DNA of 5,570 nucleotides from NCBI GenBank assembly GCA_002382525.1, contig DFYA01000279.1, forward strand, positions 1-5,570, given 5' to 3'. Shown piece by piece: positions 1 through 5,570 of the stretch (positions within the stretch are counted from its first letter, which is position 1; every line of letters starts with the position of its first letter). The translations under genes and the position numbers were made by a program. Below the pieces are notes generated by a model, which saw only the letters and a program-made list of their open reading frames with translations, made no database searches and was not told the origin of the DNA. This DNA comes from Opitutaceae bacterium UBA4094. GTDB lineage: Bacteria > Verrucomicrobiota > Verrucomicrobiia > Opitutales > Opitutaceae.

Positions 1-548
1 AGATAGTCGGCGGTGACCACCATGCAGCCGGTGATCCGCTCGGCCTGGTCGCGGAAGGCGATCTGCTTGATGTCGCTCTGGAGGCCCGTGCAACGAATCG
101 CGTTTTGCACGCCTTCGATCTCGGCGGCCGTGCAACCGAGCTCAGGCAAGGCGGAGGCCGCCAGCGCGCAACTGCGCATCACGTGCGACGACGTGTATTT
201 GGCCCCCGTGCCCGCGACGTCGTTGCGCTCCTTGAGATAGCCGCTGTCGTGCAAAATGATCGCCGCATAGCCCAAGGAAAACTGTCGCGCGGTAAACACC
301 GGTGTTGCGCCGTGCCGCACCCGCCCCTCGGCCAGGTCGATGAAGCACTGCGTGGCAAGGAGCGTGTGCGCGAGGTTGTGATACTTGAGATCGGCCCGCT
401 GATACTGGGGGTGACGCCCCGCAAAAAGTTTTTCCACGAGGGCCGACACGTCGTCGATCAGCGCACCCGAGGCGTCCGGTGAAATCGTTCTTAAATGGGC
501 CCGGGCCGCCGCCGCAGTCGATGACACCGTGCAATCTCGGTTAAGCAT
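1..548 (-). CDS. HD-domain metal-dependent phosphohydrolase, N-terminal part (runs off left edge)
   Basis: An open frame of 182 complete codons begins at ATG 548-546 and has no stop before the window edge, so the C-terminus is missing. The protein shows the metal-binding pattern of the HD/PDEase superfamily: YHNLAHT at residues 56-62, LHDSGY at 99-104, a further SSHV histidine at 122, and TADYL at 179-183, where the family usually has a conserved Asp. HD proteins hydrolyse phosphate esters of nucleotides or cyclic nucleotides using one or two metal ions. The substrate here cannot be told from sequence. No signal peptide or membrane segment is visible, so it is probably cytoplasmic. An in-frame TGA at 584-582 and no alternative start codon between it and 548 support this start. 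No Shine-Dalgarno sequence precedes it; the upstream stretch is a C-rich run on the coding strand. The terminator-like hairpin upstream suggests it is transcribed separately from thrC. Confidence 0.82.
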   Translation of the reverse strand, partial: MLNRDCTVSSTAAAARAHLRTISPDASGALIDDVSALVEKLFAGRHPQYQRADLKYHNLAHTLLATQCFIDLAEGRVRHGATPVFTARQFSLGYAAIILHDSGYLKERNDVAGTGAKYTSSHVMRSCALAASALPELGCTAAEIEGVQNAIRCTGLQSDIKQIAFRDQAERITGCMVVTADY

Positions 549-658
549 AGGGGCTGCGGGGGGGGTTAGGGGATTGGCGGGTCAAGAATTTGCGGCGGAC
601 CTGAGACGCCAACGCCATGCCATCCACGACCGCCTCGCAAGGCCAATTCGGCGCGGAC

Positions 659-688
659 CAACAAAGTAAACGCGGCGTCCCGCCGCGT
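659..688 (-). terminator. Probable intrinsic terminator of thrC
   Basis: On the minus strand a perfect 8-bp GC-rich stem (positions 688-681 pairing with 677-670, 3-nt loop GGA) is followed by the T-rich tail TTTACTTTGTT. It lies about 31 bp past the thrC stop codon and before the HD gene start, the expected place for the end of the thrC transcript. The tail is interrupted by a C and a G, so termination may be partial. The rest of the 549-719 gap shows an 8-base G run at 558-565 (plus strand) and no promoter I can support. Confidence 0.6.
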
Positions 689-719
689 GGGCAGGTTGCC
701 GCTCGCTCCGCCCGCGCGA

Positions 720-2081
720 TCACACCGCGTGCGAATCCACAAACGCACGGATCGCAGCGGCGTCGGCTTTAAGCAGGTGTTTCCTCAGCGGGAGTTGCTT
801 GAGCCGTTCCAGACTGGGGTCGGTCGGCTCGACACCGATGGCCGAGACGATTGTGTCGGGAAACTTCGCCGGGCTCGCCGTCGCCAGCACCAAACTCGGG
901 CGATCTTTCGAAAGGTCGGCGAACGCGCAGGCGGTGTGCGGATCGACCACGTAGTTGTAGTTTTGATACACCGACTTGATGATGCCGGGGATCTCCGCGT
1001 CGGAGCAGCGCGAGGCGCTGAAGGTGTCGCGGTCGAAGTTCTCGAACTTGTAGCCGCCGGTCGTCTTGAAGGTGTTCATGACCTCGCGGACCTTGGCCGA
1101 GTCGCGGCCGATGCTCAGGTAGAGGAAGCGCTCGAAGTTGCTCGATACTTGGATGTCCATCGACGGCGCGAGACTCGGGGAGACCTTAGAGACGCGGTAG
1201 TCGCCAGTCGTGAAGAGGCGGTAGAGGATGTCGTTCTGGTTGGTGGCGACCTTAAAGCTGTGGATCGGCACGCCCATTTTTTGGAGCACCCAACCGGCGA
1301 GCACGTTGCCGAAATTACCCGTGGGCACGACGAACTCGGTTTCGGCGCGCGTCGCAGCGGGAAGACGCAGGTAGGCGTAAAGGTAATACACGCACTGCGC
1401 GAGGACGCGGGCGAGGTTGATGGAGTTGACCGCCGAAAGCCGGTGACGCGTGCGGAAATCCTGATCCGCGAAGAGGTCTTTCAACGCGGCCTGCGCGTCA
1501 TCGAACGAGCCGTCGATCGCGAGCGCGTAAACGTTGTCCGCGCCGGTGCAGGCCATCTGGCGCTCTTGGAGCGGCGAGGTGCGACCGTCCGGATAAAGGA
1601 TAAAAATCGCGGTGCCGGGTTTGCCGAGGAGGCCGTGAATTGCGGCCGAGCCGGTGTCGCCCGAGGTCGCGCCGAGGACGTTGATCGTCTGCCCGCGCGT
1701 AGAGCACTGGTGTTCGTAGAGGTTGCCGAGGAGCTGGAGGGCAAAGTCTTTGAATGCGAGCGTGGGGCCGTGGAAGAGTTCGAGGACGGAGGTGCGCTCG
1801 TCGAGTTTGACGATGGGCGCGATGTCGGGGTGCGAGAAGGTCGTGTAGCTCTTCGCGATGAGCGCGCGGAGAATGGACGGCTCGATGTCGGTGGCGAAGA
1901 GCTTGAGGAACTCGAAGCACAACTCCGGGTAAGGCAGCGGCTCGAAGCGCGCGAGATCGGCGGCGGTGAAGCGAGGAAGCGTTTCGGGCAGGTAGAGGCC
2001 GCCGTCGGGCGCAAGACCGGTGGCGACGGCGTCGGAGAAGCCGAGAGAGGGAGTTTGTCCGCGAGTGGAAACGAAGCGCAT
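720..2081 (-). CDS. thrC: Threonine synthase
   Basis: This 453-residue PLP enzyme catalyses the last step of threonine synthesis, O-phospho-L-homoserine + H2O to L-threonine + phosphate, in the cytoplasm. The N-terminus MRFVSTRGQTPSLGF, followed by GLAPDGGLYLPE at 22-33, is typical of the long bacterial/fungal ThrC type. The PLP-binding lysine is K111 in GPTLAFKDFALQ (105-116). Other fold-type II motifs are GATSGDTGSAAI (137-148), SAVNSINLARVLAQ (216-229), the phosphate-binding loop PTGNFGNVLAG (253-263) and PHTACAF (381-387). The length is in the range of E. coli and yeast ThrC. The frame is open further upstream to 2267, but I chose ATG 2081 because the family N-terminus starts exactly there and the extension would overlap the toxin gene in a low-complexity Arg-rich sequence. 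It starts 14 bp after the toxin stop, so it is probably co-transcribed with the toxin-antitoxin pair. No Shine-Dalgarno sequence is seen. Confidence 0.96.
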   Translation of the reverse strand: MRFVSTRGQTPSLGFSDAVATGLAPDGGLYLPETLPRFTAADLARFEPLPYPELCFEFLKLFATDIEPSILRALIAKSYTTFSHPDIAPIVKLDERTSVLELFHGPTLAFKDFALQLLGNLYEHQCSTRGQTINVLGATSGDTGSAAIHGLLGKPGTAIFILYPDGRTSPLQERQMACTGADNVYALAIDGSFDDAQAALKDLFADQDFRTRHRLSAVNSINLARVLAQCVYYLYAYLRLPAATRAETEFVVPTGNFGNVLAGWVLQKMGVPIHSFKVATNQNDILYRLFTTGDYRVSKVSPSLAPSMDIQVSSNFERFLYLSIGRDSAKVREVMNTFKTTGGYKFENFDRDTFSASRCSDAEIPGIIKSVYQNYNYVVDPHTACAFADLSKDRPSLVLATASPAKFPDTIVSAIGVEPTDPSLERLKQLPLRKHLLKADAAAIRAFVDSHAV

Positions 2082-2095
2082 GGGAAATGAAGATG

Positions 2096-2356
2096 CTAAC
2101 GACGGCGTGGCATTATGATTTTGACGATGACGACGGAGCAAACCGCGTCGTCCACCCAATACACAATCCCCACCCCATCGATGGTCACAAAGGACATCGG
2201 ACGCCCCGCTTCGTCGTAGTCCAGTTGCCGGGCGGTCTGGTGGGGTTGCTCGGCAAGGCGTTCGCAAATCCGGTGGAGCTTGAGCGCGGAACGCTTGGGT
2301 AGCTTTAAAAAAGCGGCTAGCGCCGCGTTGGAATACTCCGGGGAATAAGGCGTCAC
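2096..2356 (-). CDS. RelE/ParE-superfamily toxin of a type II toxin-antitoxin pair
   Basis: This 86-residue protein has the layout of a RelE/ParE-fold toxin: an N-terminal strand with helices (AALAAFLKLPKRSALKLHRI, 11-30, then CERLAEQPH, 31-39), followed by a beta-rich half with FVTIDGVGIVYWVDDAVCSV (56-75) and VIVKII (76-81), ending in RRR. Known family members either cleave mRNA on the ribosome (RelE) or poison gyrase (ParE); which applies here cannot be told. The usual YRI/RVGDYR signature before the last strands is replaced by MSFVTIDGVG, so catalytic residues of classical RelE are not obvious. The start is GTG at 2356-2354. The in-frame stop at 2380-2378 is upstream and no other start lies between them. 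It begins 1 bp after the antitoxin stop, which suggests translational coupling, and the GTG start may keep toxin output below that of the antitoxin. The assignment rests on fold-like pattern plus gene pairing. Confidence 0.75.
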   Translation of the reverse strand: MTPYSPEYSNAALAAFLKLPKRSALKLHRICERLAEQPHQTARQLDYDEAGRPMSFVTIDGVGIVYWVDDAVCSVVIVKIIMPRRR

Positions 2357-2357
2357 G

Positions 2358-2579
2358 TCAGCGGCAGTGCTTTTCGATCAGCGCGCGGACTTCCGTGTGA
2401 GTGTAGCCTTTGCCGGCTTTCACCTCGTCCACCCGGCGAGCCATTTCGCGTTTCCACGCTGCGGTGCCGACCTTCGGCTCGACCGTCTTTAATTCGATGT
2501 CGGCCAAGTGGCGCTGAAGGGCATGACGCTGACGAACGTTCATCTTGGCGATGCGTTCTTTGACTTCGGCGATGCTCAT
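2358..2579 (-). CDS. Antitoxin, addiction-module-component type
   Basis: This small basic, largely helical protein has 73 residues. An N-terminal helical part (MSIAEVKERIAKMNVRQRHALQRHL, 1-25) is followed by a linker and a C-terminal part with W42, KREMARRVDEVKAGKGY (43-59) and TEVRALIEKH (62-71). The pattern W..E..RR..E...G near the C-terminus resembles the putative addiction-module component family (TIGR02574-like) that pairs with RelE/ParE toxins. The C-terminal part would wrap and neutralise the toxin, while the N-terminal part may bind DNA for autoregulation; both are family-based inferences. I chose ATG 2579-2577 over an in-frame TTG five codons upstream because MSIAEVKERI is a typical start and ATG is stronger. 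It is immediately upstream of the toxin (1-bp gap), the usual antitoxin-first order. The gap before it holds the large inverted repeat. No Shine-Dalgarno sequence is seen. Confidence 0.72.
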   Translation of the reverse strand: MSIAEVKERIAKMNVRQRHALQRHLADIELKTVEPKVGTAAWKREMARRVDEVKAGKGYTHTEVRALIEKHCR

Positions 2580-2656
2580 GGCGGGAACGTGCAACGGCGC
2601 CGAAGGGGAGTCAACCGACGAGGTTGGGCGGCATTTGCGAACGCCTTCGTGCCAAA

Positions 2657-2758
2657 TCTTTCTCGTTCCTCTTTATCGTTCTCTTTCGTCAGAAGAGCGA
2701 CTCGCGATCCCGTTTGGAATCGAAAGAGAACGATAAAGATAAAGAGGAAAGAGAAAGA
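2657..2758. repeat. Long imperfect inverted repeat in the lysC-antitoxin gap
   Basis: The inner arms 2671-2688 and 2721-2738 are perfect 18-bp inverted copies (CTTTATCGTTCTCTTTCG and its complement) around a 32-nt spacer. The complementarity continues outward: 2657-2670 pairs with 2745-2758 with one mismatch, if a 6-nt block ATAAAG at 2739-2744 on the right is bulged out. The full arm is thus 32 bp with one mismatch and one 6-nt indel. The right arm on the plus strand is almost all purine and reads as a loose hexamer series (GAAAGA, GAACGA, TAAAGA, TAAAGA), so the indel looks like one gained or lost unit. It starts 15 bp past the lysC stop. In lysC-direction RNA it would form a long hairpin, but no U tract follows, so it is not a standard intrinsic terminator. 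I see no flanking target duplication. Confidence 0.88.
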
Positions 2759-2773
2759 GGCCCCGGAAGGGTA

Positions 2774-3991
2774 TCAGAGTTTGTCCAACTCGAAAGCGCC
2801 GTGGGCCACGCGGGCGGCTTCGTCGGCCTTGGTCTTGTCGATCACCACCGAGATTTTGATCTCCGAGGTGCTGATCAATTCGATGTTCACGCCGGCGTCG
2901 GCGAGCGCTTGGAAGAGGGTCGCGGCGACGCCGCTGTGCGTCTTCATGCCGACGCCGACCACGGAGAGTTTGGCGATGTTTTCATGGATCGCGACCTGGC
3001 CGCCGCCGATGGCGTCGAGCACGGGTTCGAGCGTGCGCACGGCTTTGGCGCTGTCGGTGAGCGGCACGGTGAACGTGAGGTTCGCGATGCCGTTGCGGCC
3101 CACGTTCTGCACGATCATGTCCACGATGATGCTGGCGTCGGCGAGGGCACGGAAGACCTTCGCGGCGGAACCGGGTTTATCGAGGATGTTGGAGACGATG
3201 ACCTTGGCTTGGTCCTTATCGATGGCGACGCCGCGCACGGCGACCTTTTCCATGTAGGCGATTTCCTGTTTCACGATGGTTCCTGGGTTGTAGTTAAAGG
3301 AGGAGCGGACTTCGAAAACGACGCCGTATTTGGCGGCGAATTCGACCGAGCGGGACTGCATGACTTTCGAACCCGACGAGGCGAGTTCGAGCATCTCGTC
3401 GTAGGAAATTTCGTCGAGCTTCTTGGCGTCTTTCACGACGCGCGGATCGGCGGTGTAAACGCCATCGACGTCGGTGTAGATCTCGCACTTGTCGGCATGA
3501 AGCGCCGCCGCCAGCGCGATGGCGGTGAGATCGGAGCCGCCGCGGCCGAGCGTCGTAATCTGGCCGTCGTCGTTGATGCCCTGAAAGCCGGCGACGATCA
3601 CGACTTTGCCGGCCTTGAGGTCGGCTTCGATGGGCTTGGCGTTGATCGTTTTGATCTTGGCCTTGGTGTGGACCTTGTCGGTGAAGATGCCGGCCTGCGC
3701 GCCGGTGTAGGAAACCGCCTCGGCGCCGACACCGTGAAGCGCCATGGCGGTGAGGGCGATGGTCTCCTGTTCGCCGACCGCGAGGAGCTGGTCCATCTCG
3801 CGCTCGCTGGGGTTGCCGCAGAGCGCCTTGGCGCGGGCGATCAGCTCGTTGGTCACACCCGCGCGGGCGGAAACGACGATGACGAGTTCGTTGCCTTCGT
3901 CGCGGATCGTTTTGATGCGCTCGGCGACTTTGCGGATGCGTTCAACGTCACCGACGGAGGTGCCGCCGTATTTTTGGACAATTCTGGCCAT
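2774..3991 (-). CDS. lysC: Aspartate kinase with two ACT domains
   Basis: This 405-residue enzyme phosphorylates L-aspartate with ATP to 4-aspartyl phosphate, the first step towards lysine, threonine and methionine. The amino-acid kinase domain occupies about residues 1-245: KYGGTS (7-12), VVSARAGVTNELI (39-51), MDQLLAVGEQ (66-75), GFQGINDDGQITTLGRGGSD (135-154), the nucleotide-binding CEIYTDVDGVYTADPR (169-184) and SSGSKVMQSRSVEFA (205-219). Two ACT regulatory domains follow, about 262-325 (with DKPGSAAKVFRALAD and VDMIVQNVG) and 340-400 (with THSGVAATLFQALADAGVNI), ending in the family-typical STSEIKISVVID. The length fits monofunctional kinases of the LysC alpha type. ACT domains imply feedback inhibition by lysine and/or threonine, but which one is not decidable here. 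An Arg (R43) stands where many homologues have Met or other residues in VSAxAG. ATG 3991 directly precedes ARIVQKYGGTS, so the start is firm. It lies 29 bp after hom. An internal ATG/GTG start for a separate beta subunit was not resolved. Confidence 0.96.
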   Translation of the reverse strand: MARIVQKYGGTSVGDVERIRKVAERIKTIRDEGNELVIVVSARAGVTNELIARAKALCGNPSEREMDQLLAVGEQETIALTAMALHGVGAEAVSYTGAQAGIFTDKVHTKAKIKTINAKPIEADLKAGKVVIVAGFQGINDDGQITTLGRGGSDLTAIALAAALHADKCEIYTDVDGVYTADPRVVKDAKKLDEISYDEMLELASSGSKVMQSRSVEFAAKYGVVFEVRSSFNYNPGTIVKQEIAYMEKVAVRGVAIDKDQAKVIVSNILDKPGSAAKVFRALADASIIVDMIVQNVGRNGIANLTFTVPLTDSAKAVRTLEPVLDAIGGGQVAIHENIAKLSVVGVGMKTHSGVAATLFQALADAGVNIELISTSEIKISVVIDKTKADEAARVAHGAFELDKL

Positions 3992-4020
3992 GGTGGGTGT
4001 GGAGTGGGCTGGAAAAGGGA

Positions 4021-5325
4021 TCAGCCAGCGAAGTCGGCGATGCGCAGAAGCACGGGCTCGCCGAGGACACAGGAAAGACGACGCAGGCGCGAGATGGTGG
4101 AGCGGATCGCCTTCTCGTTGGACTGATGAGTCGTGAGGATAAGCGAAGCCGCACCGGGCGTATCGCTGGTCCGCTGAAGCACGCTGGCGATGCTCACGTC
4201 GAGCTTGGCCGTGGCACCGGAGATCTTCGCCAGCACGCCGGGTTCGTCCTTCACCTCGAGGCGCAGGTAGTAGCGCCCCGTGATGGCTTCGAGCGGGGTG
4301 AGCGGGGCGCGCGTCTCGGCGAGTTCGGGCAGGTGGGTGTTGCCGCGATTGAGGAGGATGATGCCATCGACGATGTCGCTGATCACCGCGCTTGCAGTCG
4401 GGTCCTGGCCGGCGCCGCGACCGATGTAAACCGTCTCGCCGACGACGTCGCCGGTCACGGAGATGCCGTTGTAAACCTCGTTAACGTTGGCCAGGACCTT
4501 GGTGCTCGGGATGAGCGTCGGGTGAACGCGCACAAAGACTTCACCGGTGTCGGCTTCGCGGCTGATGACGGCGAGGAGCTTGATCGCGTAGCCGTGCTCG
4601 CGGGCGAATGCGAGGTCGGTCTGGGTGATTTGGGTGATGCCCTCGACGAGCATCTTTTCGGTGGGCACCCACGTGCCGTGCGCGAGGAAGGCGAGAATCG
4701 AGGCCTTGTGCGCAGTGTCCCAGCCTTCGACGTCGAGCGACTCGTCGGCCTCGGCGTAACCGAGCTGTTTCGCCTCGGCGAGGATGGCGTGATACGACAA
4801 CCCCTCGCGCTCCATGCGCGTGAGAATGTAGTTACAGGTGCCGTTGAGGATGCCGTAAATGAGTTTGAATCGATTCGCGACGAGGCCTTCGCGCAGGGCC
4901 TTGATGATCGGAATACCGCCGGCGACGGAGGCCTCGAAAAAGAAGTGCCCGCCATGTTTGCGAGCGGCCGCGAAGAGTTGCGGACCGTGTTTGCAGAGCA
5001 GCGCCTTGTTTGCGGAGACAACGGTCTTGCCTGCCTTGAGCGCGGCTAGCGTGACTTGGCGGGCGAGCGTGGTGCCGCCAATCAGTTCGCACACGATGTG
5101 AATCGACGGATCGGTCGCGATGGCGAGCGGGTCGGTGGTGAGCTTGGACGCGGCGATGCGCACGGAGCGCTTTTTTTCCAGGTCGCGCACGGAAGCCCGG
5201 GCGAGGTTGAGCGTGACGCCAAGGCGCGATTCGAGGGCCGCGCGGTTGGACTCGATGTGCTTCCACACGCCTTGGCCGACGGTGCCAAGGCCGCAAATGC
5301 CGATATTGATAGTCGAGGTGCTCAT
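4021..5325 (-). CDS. hom: Homoserine dehydrogenase with C-terminal ACT domain
   Basis: This 434-residue enzyme reduces L-aspartate 4-semialdehyde to L-homoserine with NAD(P)H, the branch point to threonine and methionine. The Rossmann nucleotide-binding motif GLGTVGQGV is at 12-20. SANKALL (104-110) carries K107, matching the catalytic lysine of yeast Hom6 (K117). EASVAGGIPII (131-141) and GILNGTCNYIL (158-168) are family signatures. In the segment ADESLDVEGWDTAHK (193-207) and just before it, E192, D203 and K207 line up with the yeast substrate-binding and catalytic E208, D219 and K223. An ACT domain follows at about 350-425 (YYLRLEVKDEPGVLAKIS), as in Gram-positive-type Hom proteins inhibited by threonine. 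The protein is monofunctional, not fused to aspartate kinase. Its ATG (5325-5323) overlaps the plsY stop by 4 bp, which implies translational coupling; there is no Shine-Dalgarno sequence upstream. Confidence 0.97.
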   Translation of the reverse strand: MSTSTINIGICGLGTVGQGVWKHIESNRAALESRLGVTLNLARASVRDLEKKRSVRIAASKLTTDPLAIATDPSIHIVCELIGGTTLARQVTLAALKAGKTVVSANKALLCKHGPQLFAAARKHGGHFFFEASVAGGIPIIKALREGLVANRFKLIYGILNGTCNYILTRMEREGLSYHAILAEAKQLGYAEADESLDVEGWDTAHKASILAFLAHGTWVPTEKMLVEGITQITQTDLAFAREHGYAIKLLAVISREADTGEVFVRVHPTLIPSTKVLANVNEVYNGISVTGDVVGETVYIGRGAGQDPTASAVISDIVDGIILLNRGNTHLPELAETRAPLTPLEAITGRYYLRLEVKDEPGVLAKISGATAKLDVSIASVLQRTSDTPGAASLILTTHQSNEKAIRSTISRLRRLSCVLGEPVLLRIADFAG

Positions 5326-5570
5326 GATTGGACGGATACGGAAGGTTCGGCGGCGGATTTTTTAACGAAGCGGTTTTCGGTGCCGTTGAGCAGGCGCTTG
5401 ATGTTCGCCCGATGGAGAATGATCACAAAGGCGCCGATCACCGCCGCGAGGACGATGACGAGCGTCGGCTTGTCCAGGAAGAAGGCCGCGACAGGCATCG
5501 CGATGGCCGCCATTATCGACGCCAAGGATACATAACGAGAGCCGTAGAATGTGACGAGCCACACGGCGAG
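5322..5570 (-). CDS. plsY: Acyl-phosphate:glycerol-3-phosphate acyltransferase PlsY, C-terminal part (runs off right edge)
   Basis: The last 82 residues of an integral membrane protein are visible; the start lies beyond the window. PlsY transfers an acyl group from acyl phosphate to glycerol-3-phosphate to make lysophosphatidic acid, the first membrane step of phospholipid synthesis in most bacteria. The visible part begins LAVWLVTFYGSRYVSLASI, which matches the RYVSLASI conserved segment. Two hydrophobic membrane segments follow (about SLASIMAAIAMPVAAFF and TLVIVLAAVIGAFVIIL), then the conserved C-terminal motif HRANIKRLLNGTENRF, after which comes a short polar tail. In the known family this HR-NI-RLL-G-E motif lies on the cytoplasmic side and takes part in the active site. 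A GTG codon at 5564 is internal, not the start, because the frame stays open and family-like through to the edge. The TGA overlaps the hom ATG by 4 bp. Confidence 0.93.
   Translation of the reverse strand, partial: LAVWLVTFYGSRYVSLASIMAAIAMPVAAFFLDKPTLVIVLAAVIGAFVIILHRANIKRLLNGTENRFVKKSAAEPSVSVQS

Noticed and set aside
142..534. 130-residue minus-strand frame near the left edge
   Set aside because: It is in a different frame from the HD protein, which has clear conserved motifs; this one has Arg/Gly-rich shadow composition.
687..2090. 467-residue open frame on the plus strand
   Set aside because: It is exactly antisense to thrC, has a low-complexity Arg/Glu/Val/Gly-rich composition typical of GC-rich shadow frames, and shows no recognisable domain.
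2082..2267. N-terminal extension of thrC to a start at 2267
   Set aside because: The extra 62 residues are Arg-rich and unlike any ThrC, and they would overlap most of the toxin gene in another frame.
2586..2614. Possible promoter for the antitoxin (TTGACT at 2614-2609, with a CACGTT at 17-bp spacing)
   Set aside because: The -35 match is good but the -10 match is poor, and it would leave only a few bases before the ATG; too weak to annotate.
2657..2758. Inverted repeat read as a CRISPR array or as an insertion-sequence end pair
   Set aside because: There are only two inverted arms with a 32-nt spacer, no regular direct repeats, no transposase and no visible target duplication.
2624..4126. 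500-residue open frame on the plus strand
   Set aside because: It runs through the inverted repeat and then antisense to all of lysC, with a repetitive Asp/Gly/His/Val-rich composition and no family motif; lysC on the other strand is unmistakable.
4273..4310. 7-bp inverted repeat GCGCCCC/GGGGCGC
   Set aside because: It lies inside hom coding sequence at a GC-rich stretch and is expected by chance; no T tract follows.
3997..5049. 350-residue open frame on the plus strand
   Set aside because: It is antisense to hom, with shadow-like composition and no motifs.

Overview
The window is a GC-rich bacterial segment in which every gene I can support lies on the minus strand. Reading right to left, in the direction of transcription, the order is: the 3' end of plsY (glycerol-3-phosphate acyltransferase), hom (homoserine dehydrogenase), lysC (aspartate kinase), a large imperfect inverted repeat, a small type II toxin-antitoxin pair, thrC (threonine synthase), a likely intrinsic terminator, and the 5' part of an HD-domain phosphohydrolase gene that runs off the left edge. 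I see no RNA genes, CRISPR array, insertion sequence or replication origin.

The core is an aspartate-to-threonine pathway cluster. LysC makes aspartyl phosphate, Hom reduces aspartate semialdehyde to homoserine, and ThrC converts phosphohomoserine to threonine. Both LysC and Hom carry C-terminal ACT domains, so feedback inhibition by pathway end products is expected. Homoserine kinase (thrB) and aspartate semialdehyde dehydrogenase (asd) are not in the window. The genes are tightly packed: plsY and hom overlap by 4 bp, hom to lysC is 29 bp, antitoxin to toxin is 1 bp, and toxin to thrC is 14 bp. The tight packing breaks at the 194-bp gap between lysC and the antitoxin, which holds the inverted repeat, and at the 171-bp gap between thrC and the HD gene, which holds the terminator-like hairpin.

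The most unusual parts are the toxin-antitoxin pair between lysC and thrC, and the 32-bp-armed, purine/pyrimidine-biased, hexamer-like inverted repeat just downstream of lysC. None of the six visible starts has a recognisable Shine-Dalgarno sequence. High GC, weak Shine-Dalgarno use and the style of the proteins would fit a Verrucomicrobiota (Opitutae-like) bacterium, but this is an inference and not a demonstrated assignment. Long open frames on the plus strand are antisense shadows of these genes.
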